This document shows, piece by piece, positions 8,339 to 16,880 of a stretch of DNA of 41,624 nt. The DNA is taken from assembly GCA_016784545.1 (NCBI GenBank), contig JADHUM010000032.1, positions 1 through 41,624 on the forward strand, read 5' to 3'. Each line of letters begins with the position of its first letter. The first letter of the stretch is position 1. The notes beneath the pieces are model-generated. The model was not told where the DNA came from. It worked only from the letters and a program-made list of their open reading frames with translations, and did no database searches. The position numbers and the translations under genes were made by a program. The stretch is from Candidatus Neomarinimicrobiota bacterium. GTDB lineage: Bacteria; Fidelibacterota; UBA8477; JABMPR01.

Positions 8339-9658
8339 TCAAAATTGTATATCGGGCAGAACAGGTCCTTGATTCTTTTCCGGTGGTCTCCGTAAATAAT
8401 CATTAATTAATAGGCGATAAAAACTTACTCCCACAGCATACATGGCCGCTGTAATGAGAAATATTTGATAGTATTCCATATCCATTTGCCTCAGTACCTG
8501 GAAAATCTTAGCACTTATAAACCATGAGGCACTCCAGATACTTGAGCTGATGGCAGAGATCAATTCCTGATTTCTCGGTCCAACATACTTCATACCTAAC
8601 TCACTGGTCATGGGTCCCGCCATATTCATGAGCGGTTGACGTATCATAAAAGCGGCAATGGCCACATAAAAAGCCCATGAGTAAGCTTGAGCTAACTGGG
8701 TTGTGGCAAGAATTACCAGAAATAATACGGCAAGCGATTGAGGAATCAGGATAGCAACCCCAAATCCAAACTTGCGACGAATGAAAGGGATAAACAGGGT
8801 CGATAGAAATACAATCATGGCAGTTCCAGCACCGATGAGGCTAAACGTGTCTGAATCTACTTTAAAAACACTATTGAAGAACAAATTCACAAAGGGAATG
8901 GTGAGTCCCGCCCCAGTGGCAATGATCATATTGGGGACCAGTACCCTGGCAATTAAGGTCCAATCATAATCTGATCTCAATGCACTCAAATTCTGAAAAA
9001 AGCTACTGGAACTGGAGCGAGGTTTGGCTTCCTTGATAAATAGCACCAGAATAAATGACAGAGAGCTGATTGATAAAATCACCAGCATTATATGAAATTC
9101 ATCAAGAGGTATGATCACTCCCCCGATGACGATCTCTTTAAGGTGTGAAAGCATACTGATCAATGAACCAGAGACAATAGTGGCTAAAGACCAGACTGAG
9201 AAATTTAAAGATATGGCTTCGGAGATAACCTCCTCAGGAGCAGAACGCATGATGTAGGGTAAGCCACAGACATTCAAAATCATGAAGGAGACACCCCAAA
9301 GAATGAAGCCCAGTGTAATTCTGGTCTCATTTCCTCCTTGAATGGAAAGCAGTAGAAACAGGCTGAAAAGGGGAACCAGCAGACTGGATGCCAAAAAGAA
9401 GGGTTTGAGCGCCTTCCCCTTAATAAATATACCCAACGGGAAAGCAAAGAAGAGAATACCGAGGAAGCGAAAAGAATTGAACTGAGCAATGTTTTCGTCA
9501 GCGTAACCTTGTTTTCTCAGGTAGATATTTAGGATGAGGATAAAACTGGCATTGATCATATGAATAAAAAATGCTGCAGCGATCATCAGCAGGATAGAGC
9601 GGGGTATCTTGCGATATCTATTTATGAAATTCATCTGAGTCAAAGGTTTGGTGGGCAT
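8339..9658 (-). CDS. major facilitator superfamily transporter
   Basis: A 439-residue integral membrane protein with about 12 hydrophobic helices and a central loop rich in Lys, Arg and Ser (around residues 220-230), dividing it into two six-helix halves as in MFS carriers. The substrate cannot be read from the sequence. No drug-efflux or sugar motif is clear. The ATG at 9658 lacks a strong ribosome site. A second in-frame Met at residue 9 (MNFINRYRK) is an alternative start. It probably shares a transcript with yhbY, 24 bases downstream, and with the zinc-ribbon membrane gene, 35 bases upstream. Confidence 0.85.
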   Translation of the reverse strand: MPTKPLTQMNFINRYRKIPRSILLMIAAAFFIHMINASFILILNIYLRKQGYADENIAQFNSFRFLGILFFAFPLGIFIKGKALKPFFLASSLLVPLFSLFLLLSIQGGNETRITLGFILWGVSFMILNVCGLPYIMRSAPEEVISEAISLNFSVWSLATIVSGSLISMLSHLKEIVIGGVIIPLDEFHIMLVILSISSLSFILVLFIKEAKPRSSSSSFFQNLSALRSDYDWTLIARVLVPNMIIATGAGLTIPFVNLFFNSVFKVDSDTFSLIGAGTAMIVFLSTLFIPFIRRKFGFGVAILIPQSLAVLFLVILATTQLAQAYSWAFYVAIAAFMIRQPLMNMAGPMTSELGMKYVGPRNQELISAISSSIWSASWFISAKIFQVLRQMDMEYYQIFLITAAMYAVGVSFYRLLINDYLRRPPEKNQGPVLPDIQF

Positions 9659-9693
9659 TGATTAGATTATGCTCACTTTGGTAGCAGACAGAG

Positions 9694-10188
9694 CTATTTT
9701 GATTGTTTTGCTCGCATTCGGAGACCATCAAAATCACAAGTTTTACAGTGATATCGTCGGATTTTCAGGAGGAATAACTTGCTGGCAATTCTTTGAATAA
9801 GATTCCTGTGAACATGCTGCAAATCCCCACCACAATCCGGACATTGATCCAAATCATGAAGTCTGATAATAGCCTTTTGTCTTATCCTGTAGGTCAAGAG
9901 GAAAAAGGCGATAATTATCAGCAACGTACCAACTATATCTGAGGTTTCAAATTCCTCTGCAGTTCCCAGAATGGTTCCCAATAAATGGCTAAAGCCATGT
10001 GTGATTGCCTGAAAGAAATTCACAACAGCATGAAATACGTATGTTTTAATTTCCATTTCTTCGAAAAGCAGGAATACACCAAACAGGAAGATGACACCAA
10101 TAATTATTTCAATGGTAAATTCACGAATGATTGATTTTTCATGTCGCTTTGTCCTGCGGTGTCGATGGCTTCTCTCAGGGGCATTCAT
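9694..10188 (-). CDS. membrane protein with C-terminal zinc ribbon, function unknown
   Basis: This has 164 residues. A very basic N-terminus (residues 1-20, many His, Arg and Lys) is followed by a membrane helix (about 25-43), an amphipathic stretch and a second helix (about 83-102). The C-terminal domain carries CPDCGG and, about 30 residues later, CKTCDFDG. This four-Cys arrangement is expected of a zinc ribbon on the cytoplasmic face. I cannot assign a role. GAGGA upstream of the ATG could serve as ribosome site at a slightly long distance. It is the first gene of the leftward run to the ABC-F gene, and faces the unknown gene at 10354 across 165 bases. Confidence 0.68.
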   Translation of the reverse strand: MNAPERSHRHRRTKRHEKSIIREFTIEIIIGVIFLFGVFLLFEEMEIKTYVFHAVVNFFQAITHGFSHLLGTILGTAEEFETSDIVGTLLIIIAFFLLTYRIRQKAIIRLHDLDQCPDCGGDLQHVHRNLIQRIASKLFLLKIRRYHCKTCDFDGLRMRAKQSK

Positions 10189-10353
10189 ATATTTGTTTTC
10201 CTCATTTAATAATAAGCCTTCAAAACTAAATCAATGACTCTCCCATTACACTCGAAAAATTTCAGGGAGCGCGTGAATTAATCATTTATCACAAACGAAA
10301 CGTCCCCTCCTCAAATTGCATTGGATTGCAACTTTCTCTTTTTATCTTGATGT

Positions 10354-11082
10354 ATGTTTGAAGATTCCTCCTCCCAGGTATCACTTAAGTACAAATTCAA
10401 GATGGCTGACGCCCGGTCGATTGAGTTTGAAATTTTGCTCAGTAGTGACAAACATACCTATCAGACCTTCTCCAATACAGAGAAACCTGCCTGGACAGAT
10501 CTTGGGTTCCGTATGTGTGAAGGGTGCAAGCTGGCTGACACTGGAGTTAAGCACTGCCCTGTTGCTGTGAACCTCCAAGATATCGTAATGGCGTTCAAAT
10601 CCGATGTTTCCTATGATCTTATTGACCTCAGTATTGAAACAGCAGAGAGAACCTATTCCAAGGAGCAGATCTCAATGCAAAGCGGCTTAAGTTCAATACT
10701 CGGGGTAGTTATGGTTACCAGTGGATGTCCATCACTGGACTACTTGAGACCCATGGTCGCTACACATTTACCTTTTGCATCAATTGATGAATCTATCTAT
10801 CGAGCGATGTCCATGTACCTACTTGCCCAATTCACTCGGGCAAAAAATGGACTGGAACCAGATTGGACGCTGAAAGGGTTAACTCATATTTATAATGAAA
10901 TAGATGCCATCAATATCAGTATGACCAAAAGACTACGAGCCGCAACTGAGGAAGATGCCAGTCTGAATGCAGTCGTTATTTTGGATTCATTTGCAAAATT
11001 AGTTCCCATGAGCATTGAGGGGTCATTTGGCGGAATGGAAGATTTGTTTTGGCCTTACCTAAAGGATGATCCCAAGTCCTGA
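10354..11082 (+). CDS. conserved-looking protein of unknown function with a Cys cluster
   Basis: A soluble 242-residue protein without signal peptide or membrane helix. The N-terminal part (about 10-85) looks like a small beta-rich domain ending in a Cys cluster, MCEGCK and HCP about 12 residues later, which could bind a metal. The C-terminal part (about 86-242) is helical. I do not recognise a catalytic motif. The ribosome site at ATG 10354 is weak, and a Met at 10402 (MADARS) is an alternative start. Its last 28 bases overlap the 3' end of the opposing nuclease gene. Confidence 0.7.
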   Translation: MFEDSSSQVSLKYKFKMADARSIEFEILLSSDKHTYQTFSNTEKPAWTDLGFRMCEGCKLADTGVKHCPVAVNLQDIVMAFKSDVSYDLIDLSIETAERTYSKEQISMQSGLSSILGVVMVTSGCPSLDYLRPMVATHLPFASIDESIYRAMSMYLLAQFTRAKNGLEPDWTLKGLTHIYNEIDAINISMTKRLRAATEEDASLNAVVILDSFAKLVPMSIEGSFGGMEDLFWPYLKDDPKS

Positions 11083-12056
11083 AATTCGTATTTGACTATT
11101 CCCTGATTCTTTTTTAACCAATTGTACACCAGATTTGCCCTATCCAACAAAAAACGAGGTTCATCTTCCTTCACAACAGACAGGTCAAAAAGATCAAGCT
11201 GCTCCCCTACTTTGCATAGTCTACCGTCTTTTAGCACCACCTCTTTCAAGGCGCCATTTTCAAAAAGATATCCAGGCATGCCCACCCCTCGGGTTTCAAT
11301 TTTGAGATGTTCTATTCTGAAACGGTGGTTGAAGCGTTGACGGTTAAAAAACGCATCACAGAAGATCAGATCATCTCGGAGTCGCTGGGCATGTTCAAAT
11401 CGAGTTTCCTGGATACAGATACGAATTTCCGCTTCAATCTTCGAAATAACACCTGGATCCTCCCCTTCCAGAAATTGGGAGACCTGTTCGCTTGCAATCA
11501 AATATGCCCCATGAACTTCCTGCACAACGCAGGGTCCCAGACACTGTCCCAGATCCAGCTCAATACAACTTTTAGTCGGATTTGCCTCGGCACATGATCT
11601 GAAACACAGGTATCTGGAAAATATTTCTTGAAGACGCTGGATAAAAAATCGGTCTCGAAAGGGACCATAGATATGCTTCTGGATTTTGCCTGGGTCATCC
11701 AGAGTAATTAGTCGAGGGTACCTGTCATCGCTGAGTTGAAGATATCGGTAATCCCGAAATTGCTTCTGGCGGATATTGTAAACGGGGAGGTATTTTTTAA
11801 TGAGAGAGTCTTCCAGTAAAAGCGCGAGGAGTTCAGTTTCGGTCTCAACATACTTCAGGCTTTGGGCTTCATGAACCATCCTCTGGATGCGCTCTTCCTG
11901 GGCGCTGTCGTTACGCAAATAAGAAGCCACCCTGGTTCTGAGATTTACTGATTTTCCAATATATAAGGGATATTCCCGTTCGTCCAAAAACAAGTATACC
12001 CCTGAGGCTTTTGGCAGATTCTTCTGATCCTGATATAATCGAGGGGTAATTTCCAT
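11055..12056 (-). CDS. GIY-YIG nuclease resembling the N-terminal half of UvrC (Cho-like)
   Basis: The protein has 333 residues from ATG 12056. GVYLF (19-23), YIG (32-34) and KSVNLRTRV with Arg40 define a GIY-YIG nuclease domain. Next comes a four-Cys cluster (CFRSC ... CIELDLGQC ... C) like the iron-sulfur region of UvrC. A UVR-like helix pair follows, ending in ETRFEHAQRLRDDL. The RNase H-like second nuclease and HhH domains of full UvrC (about 600 residues) are missing, so it could make the 3' but not the 5' incision, as Cho does. The open frame reaches back to 12119, but that would overlap the upstream SbcD-like gene by 62 bases. The chosen ATG follows its stop by one base. Confidence 0.8.
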   Translation of the reverse strand: MEITPRLYQDQKNLPKASGVYLFLDEREYPLYIGKSVNLRTRVASYLRNDSAQEERIQRMVHEAQSLKYVETETELLALLLEDSLIKKYLPVYNIRQKQFRDYRYLQLSDDRYPRLITLDDPGKIQKHIYGPFRDRFFIQRLQEIFSRYLCFRSCAEANPTKSCIELDLGQCLGPCVVQEVHGAYLIASEQVSQFLEGEDPGVISKIEAEIRICIQETRFEHAQRLRDDLIFCDAFFNRQRFNHRFRIEHLKIETRGVGMPGYLFENGALKEVVLKDGRLCKVGEQLDLFDLSVVKEDEPRFLLDRANLVYNWLKKNQGIVKYEFQDLGSSFR

Positions 12057-12057
12057 A

Positions 12058-13068
12058 CTAATCCGAATATGCTGACCAGGTGTAACGGATTCTTCTTGCT
12101 GGGGGCAGGAGCTCCACATTCATGCTGTCTGGTAACTCATTTCGCAGATCCGCAATTTTTAGAATTTCGAGCTGCTTTTCAACCCCGCTTCTAACTCGAA
12201 AAATGGCATCTGAGGGTATCTTTTCTGCGTAATTGTGAATTTCCCGTATGAGATTTTGTTTATCCAATACATTTGAAGGAAGGGTCCATTCATGCATGGA
12301 GCGAGCAGGTAATGGACGAAATTCCCAACTAATATCATCTTTGGACAGGTTCAAGATGAAGAAACCTTTCGTCTCAAGTCGCTCGGCAAAGGAAGTTCGC
12401 TCGATTGAGCCTGAATAAATAAGCGGGATTCCTCCCCTACTTCTCAATATTTGCTGCCGATGAATATGCCCGCTCAGCACCAGATCGAGATATTCTGGGA
12501 ATTGTTCCCGACCTACCACATCGGGTCCTCTGCGGAAGGTATAATTCTGGACACCCACCACTGCGTCCTCTATGGACTGATGCATGCATAAGATCTTGAG
12601 AGCAGCAGATTCCCTGTCATACCCAACCTCAGCCAATTGAGAGGGGAATCCTTTTTGAACCGCATGGCGGATATTCGGAAAACCACCCCAAGTCACTTCC
12701 AGCCCGTCCATTTCAATTGAAAAGGACCGGGGGCGATCAAAAAGATGGAAATTTTGATGATGAAAAATGGGCGAGGTTGGCAATCTGGATCTTTCATGGT
12801 TGCCAGGTACAAAGAACATATGGACTCCCTGCTCCAAGACAGGAAGCAAAGGTTCATACACTTTTTGGATAACTTGTGCAGGGATTTTTGAACGAAAAAA
12901 AACATCCCCACCATGAACCAGGGCGTCCACTCCCTCATCTATGGCCGTATCTAATATGTATTGATAATTATTGAAGAAATCCCAGCCCCTCCGCCTTCTA
13001 TTAATTCGTGGACGAATGGGGAAATCGAAACCAAGATGGGAGTCAGCGAAAAAGAGAACTTTTAGCAT
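12058..13068 (-). CDS. SbcD/Mre11-like metallophosphoesterase
   Basis: A 336-residue DNA-repair-type calcineurin-like phosphoesterase. Metal-binding motifs appear in order: ADSH near the N-terminus, HGGDVFF, PGNHE, a single His in LCMHQS, and SGHIHRQ. This order and the C-terminal extension (about 240-336) fit SbcD/Mre11-type exonucleases that act on DNA ends. The usual ATPase partner SbcC/Rad50 is not in the window. Instead the gene sits one base before the UvrC-like nuclease and 12 bases after the histidine kinase on the same strand, so repair and sensor genes share a probable transcript. Confidence 0.85.
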   Translation of the reverse strand: MLKVLFFADSHLGFDFPIRPRINRRRRGWDFFNNYQYILDTAIDEGVDALVHGGDVFFRSKIPAQVIQKVYEPLLPVLEQGVHMFFVPGNHERSRLPTSPIFHHQNFHLFDRPRSFSIEMDGLEVTWGGFPNIRHAVQKGFPSQLAEVGYDRESAALKILCMHQSIEDAVVGVQNYTFRRGPDVVGREQFPEYLDLVLSGHIHRQQILRSRGGIPLIYSGSIERTSFAERLETKGFFILNLSKDDISWEFRPLPARSMHEWTLPSNVLDKQNLIREIHNYAEKIPSDAIFRVRSGVEKQLEILKIADLRNELPDSMNVELLPPARRIRYTWSAYSD

Positions 13069-13080
13069 AGGCTATTGGGG

Positions 13081-15252
13081 CTAAACATCGTCAGTGAGAT
13101 TAAACATGAGGGTAAAGGAAGTACCTTTCTTCTGGCTAATTTCAATGGTCCCGCCTAGCTGCTCAGTTAGTATCCTTACGATGCGCAAGCCCATGGAATG
13201 GGTCTCTTCCAATACCAAATCTTCTCCCACACCAACGCCATTGTCCCTTATTTGAATCTTTGCCTTATTATCGCCAAAGGAGCGCGCAGAAACCCAAATA
13301 TCTCCTTCCCGGTTTTCCGGGAAAGCAAATTTCAGGGAATTTGTGACCAACTCGTTGACGATTAACCCACAGGGGATGGCTTTGCTAATATCCAGTCTGA
13401 TATCTTCAATCTTTTGATGGATACGAATGCGCTGGGGATCGATCTTATAAAAGTTATTGAGTTCAAAAATCAATGAATTGATATAGTTCCCAAAATCCAC
13501 TTCTGACATTCGTTTCGACCTGAAAAGTTTATCATGAATCAAGGCCATGCTTCTTATTCGATTCTGGGTTTCACCAAAAATTTCTGATAACTGATCATTG
13601 TTTACATAGTGAGCCTGAATATTGAGCAGACTGATGATAACCTGCATATTATTTTTTACCCGATGGTGGACTTCACGGAGCAGTAGCTTCAGCTCTATTT
13701 CTGCTTCGATGACATGTGAGATATCCCAGATAATCCCTGAGAAGTCCACCGGGCTGCCATGAGCATCTCTATTGATGGTGCTGTAATCGCTTACCCATAC
13801 ATAGCTTCCATCCTTCTTCTGCAGTCGGTAGGGGGCGCACTCAAATGCGGTCTTCCCACTTTCAACTGCCTCTTGAGAAGTTTTTCGAACCGCATCGATA
13901 TCGTCGGGGTGAATAATTTTAGCTGGCACCATGTTTCCACCCATGAATTCATCCACAGTATAACCGAGAATTTTTTCAACATTCTCACTCACTGACAATA
14001 CGGGATCATCAGCAGAGTAAGCCCATTTGATGATCATGATGGGACCGGCCATGAAAATCTTACGCTCTTCCAATTGATCATTTTGGAGCTTCCGCCTGTC
14101 TGCTTCAGCAAGATGAGTACTTGTGACATCTTCCATATTAGCCTGTGCGCCGATTATTTGGCCCTCTGCATCTACAACGGGTGAGATGATGAGCTTGAAG
14201 TGCAGATTTTTACCCCAATTGGAATCATACTCACCTGCAAATGAAATGATTTTATTCTCTGAAATAGCTTCCTGAAATTTCCCAGCAATACCAGCATCAA
14301 TGATGGGTTGAAAGCTGAACATATTAAATCTTTGGGTAGCTTCCCTGGAGGGAGAACCTAACATATCCACCATTCTTTGATTTACTTCCAGGATATTTCC
14401 CTTGTCATCGATTCTCAATATTCCCGTTGGAGAATTTTCCACCAGATCTCTAAGACGCCGCTCTTTTTCCAGGGACTCTTTCTGTGAAACCTGCAACGCC
14501 GTTACATCATATATGTAACCCAGAATCCCAACAGCCACTCCAGATGAATCTCGCTGAATGTAAGCATAGTCCTGGACCCAGATATATTCTCCTGTCTTTC
14601 GTCTCAAGCGGTAGGGATGTACCAGCATGTTGTCAGAACCACCAGCCAGTACTGATCTAATATGCTCCTGCAATTCAGGTCTATCCTCCTCATGGACGAG
14701 ATCGGGATAAAGAATCTCACCATTTAAAAAGTCTGATGCTTCATAGCCTAACAGGTCCACAACATTTTCCGAAATATTGATCAATGTTTCATTTTCATGC
14801 ACGGGCCATTGGATGAGAACAACAGGTCCACTAAAAAACACTTGCCTCTCTGCTAATAATTCCTCCTCCTTCGTTTTGAGCTCGGAGATATCATCCACGA
14901 CGCCATCTATAAACAGACTTTTTCCCTCAGAATCTTTCACCAACACAGACGAGACCCGCCCAGGGAATAGCGAACCATCTTTTCTTTTTAAAATGATTTC
15001 TCTATTTCTGATATTCCCCCGCGAGGTGAGTTCATTCTGCATCTCAATTCTATGAGCTGGATTAGAATAGAAATCAATGATGGATACATTTCTTATCTCT
15101 GTTTTGTCTTTGTAGCCAAACATCTTGATGAAGGCAGGATTCACATCAATAATTGAGGCGGATCCCTCCAGATTGGCACGGAAAACGGCAGTATTCAGAT
15201 TATCCAGTATGGATGTTGTATTTCCATCAGCAAAGGTATGATTTGGCTTCAT
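13081..15252 (-). CDS. cytoplasmic multi-PAS sensor histidine kinase (HisKA_2 type)
   Basis: A 723-residue kinase without membrane helices, so it probably senses an internal signal. There are four PAS-like domains, at about 12-130, 135-260, 268-385 and 388-515. The second and fourth are similar (GPVVLIQW against GPIMIIKW, then SENV and a LGY turn), suggesting internal duplication. The phosphoacceptor is in REVHHRVKNNMQ, the HisKA_2 pattern. It is followed by NELVTNSLKFAF (N box), DNGVGV and GTSFTLMF of the ATPase domain. No response regulator lies nearby, so it is an orphan. The signal and target are unknown. Confidence 0.9.
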   Translation of the reverse strand: MKPNHTFADGNTTSILDNLNTAVFRANLEGSASIIDVNPAFIKMFGYKDKTEIRNVSIIDFYSNPAHRIEMQNELTSRGNIRNREIILKRKDGSLFPGRVSSVLVKDSEGKSLFIDGVVDDISELKTKEEELLAERQVFFSGPVVLIQWPVHENETLINISENVVDLLGYEASDFLNGEILYPDLVHEEDRPELQEHIRSVLAGGSDNMLVHPYRLRRKTGEYIWVQDYAYIQRDSSGVAVGILGYIYDVTALQVSQKESLEKERRLRDLVENSPTGILRIDDKGNILEVNQRMVDMLGSPSREATQRFNMFSFQPIIDAGIAGKFQEAISENKIISFAGEYDSNWGKNLHFKLIISPVVDAEGQIIGAQANMEDVTSTHLAEADRRKLQNDQLEERKIFMAGPIMIIKWAYSADDPVLSVSENVEKILGYTVDEFMGGNMVPAKIIHPDDIDAVRKTSQEAVESGKTAFECAPYRLQKKDGSYVWVSDYSTINRDAHGSPVDFSGIIWDISHVIEAEIELKLLLREVHHRVKNNMQVIISLLNIQAHYVNNDQLSEIFGETQNRIRSMALIHDKLFRSKRMSEVDFGNYINSLIFELNNFYKIDPQRIRIHQKIEDIRLDISKAIPCGLIVNELVTNSLKFAFPENREGDIWVSARSFGDNKAKIQIRDNGVGVGEDLVLEETHSMGLRIVRILTEQLGGTIEISQKKGTSFTLMFNLTDDV

Positions 15253-15434
15253 AAGGCTCTCACTTTTTGCAAATCCTGAAAAAGGACAATTAACGATCCT
15301 TGCATAAGATATTCAAGATAAGCGTTCATGCGAGATTGAAGTGTTAACCTCGTATGTAGAGAGCGTCAAAGGATATTCTAACTGCTGGAAGGGAAAATCG
15401 TTCACATCTCTCAGAAATCACTTAGGTTAGCAGC

Positions 15435-16871
15435 GTGGAACCACAAAAATTCATAAGATCATGGCCTGCCTTGTGGCTTTGGATGCAACATCTGAATTTA
15501 CAGCTCAGTGGTCGTGAGTTGGGCCTTACCTATACCTACAGAAAAGGTCGTCTGGAATTTCAGTTCCTTGATGGGGATGAGGTAGTCTTACTCTCATGGG
15601 AAAAAAAGGGTAATCAAGTGACTCTCACATCTTCCCATTTCGCTTCCCTCCCCCGAAAAAGAGTTGAGGTGCTACGCATGATCCCTTCTGGATCAATCGT
15701 TCGCAATATCTACGTTCACACTCAAGATAAGCTATTACGGATCGACTTGAATAATAGCAATCAGCTTATTTTAGGAGCTTATCCAGGTGCCAGTAATGTT
15801 TACTACCTGTCAGGGGGAGTGCTACAGGATAGTTTTCTAAAAAAGGACGAGTTCCCAGATGTGGATGAGAAATGGCTATCTCTCAGTGACCCTCTCCCCC
15901 AATCAATTCCAGGGGGAAATGTAACCCATGCTCAACTTACTGCTGCAAGGGATGGTCTCTCAGCGGATTGGGGAAATAATTCAATCAATTTTGGTCCTGC
16001 TGATAGCATTTCAGGAATGAATATCAGTGCATTTACCATTGATGTTTTGAAACATGCCGGCAAACCAAAAGAGACCACCGCTGCCTCTCTCCAGAAAACA
16101 GCACGAACCGTATTGAAACGCTGGAAGGGCAAGGCAGGGAAAATCGAATCAGAGTTGGTTGAAGCCAGGACATGGCCAGAGTTACAGCAGAAACTCCAGG
16201 CACTTCAAATTGGAATGGCTATGGGGATGAGTAGCGCTGATGGCCTGATCACCATCCCAGCCGAGCTCTCACCCACAGAACGCCATCTAACCATCAAGGT
16301 TGAGAAGGATGTACCTTTTAATCAAATCATAGAATCAACGGCGAAAAAAATCCGCAAATACCAGGGGAAACTGGAACAATTGGAAGGTATACTTGCTACT
16401 GTTCAAGAGGATATTCAGGCTCTTGAACAACTTTTAGACAATCCTGAGGATAAACAATTACTGAATTTCCTCCAGGAGCACGGTGAATCACTTGATCGCT
16501 CTGGTAAACAACAGGTAGATCGTAAACCCTATAAAAAGTATTCATCCCCTGGCGGGTTTGATATTCTGGTGGGTCGCAGTTCACAGGATAATGACACGCT
16601 TACCTTTAGGGTTGCCAATAAGAATGACTGGTGGTTTCATGCAAGACAGGTCAGAGGGTCCCATGTCATCCTGCGTACTGGCAACCAGTCACCGCAACAC
16701 AATGACATTGCTGCTGCAGCCGAGTATGCCGCTCGCAATTCCAAGGCCAAGCATTCTGGTGTGGTCGTGGTGCAGTATTGTCAGCGCAAACACCTCAGTA
16801 AACCCAAGGGTGGGCATCCTGGAGCAGTTCTTGTCCACCAGGAGCAATCCATTACGGTTAATCTGGATTAA
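15435..16871 (+). CDS. RqcH/FbpA-like NFACT protein, divergent N-terminus
   Basis: Proteins of this family (RqcH, Rqc2, FbpA) bind 50S subunits stalled with peptidyl-tRNA and can add C-terminal alanine tails that mark the chain for destruction. The C-terminal NFACT-R domain (about 370-478) is clear: GGFDILVGRSSQDNDTL, WWFHARQVRGSHVILRTG, and KPKGGHPGAV. A coiled-coil part (about 295-345) precedes it. The N-terminal NFACT-N region is much less typical. At 478 residues the protein is shorter than the usual 560-580. The start is GTG 15435 with a modest upstream AGG. It runs convergently into hemW with a 9-base gap. Confidence 0.82.
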   Translation: MEPQKFIRSWPALWLWMQHLNLQLSGRELGLTYTYRKGRLEFQFLDGDEVVLLSWEKKGNQVTLTSSHFASLPRKRVEVLRMIPSGSIVRNIYVHTQDKLLRIDLNNSNQLILGAYPGASNVYYLSGGVLQDSFLKKDEFPDVDEKWLSLSDPLPQSIPGGNVTHAQLTAARDGLSADWGNNSINFGPADSISGMNISAFTIDVLKHAGKPKETTAASLQKTARTVLKRWKGKAGKIESELVEARTWPELQQKLQALQIGMAMGMSSADGLITIPAELSPTERHLTIKVEKDVPFNQIIESTAKKIRKYQGKLEQLEGILATVQEDIQALEQLLDNPEDKQLLNFLQEHGESLDRSGKQQVDRKPYKKYSSPGGFDILVGRSSQDNDTLTFRVANKNDWWFHARQVRGSHVILRTGNQSPQHNDIAAAAEYAARNSKAKHSGVVVVQYCQRKHLSKPKGGHPGAVLVHQEQSITVNLD

Positions 16872-16880
16872 GTCAATTTT

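Noticed and set aside
12057-12119. Extended start of the UvrC-like gene at 12119
   Set aside because: It would overlap the SbcD-like gene by 62 bases and add 21 residues before the GIY-YIG domain that match nothing known. ATG 12056 fits the operon spacing.
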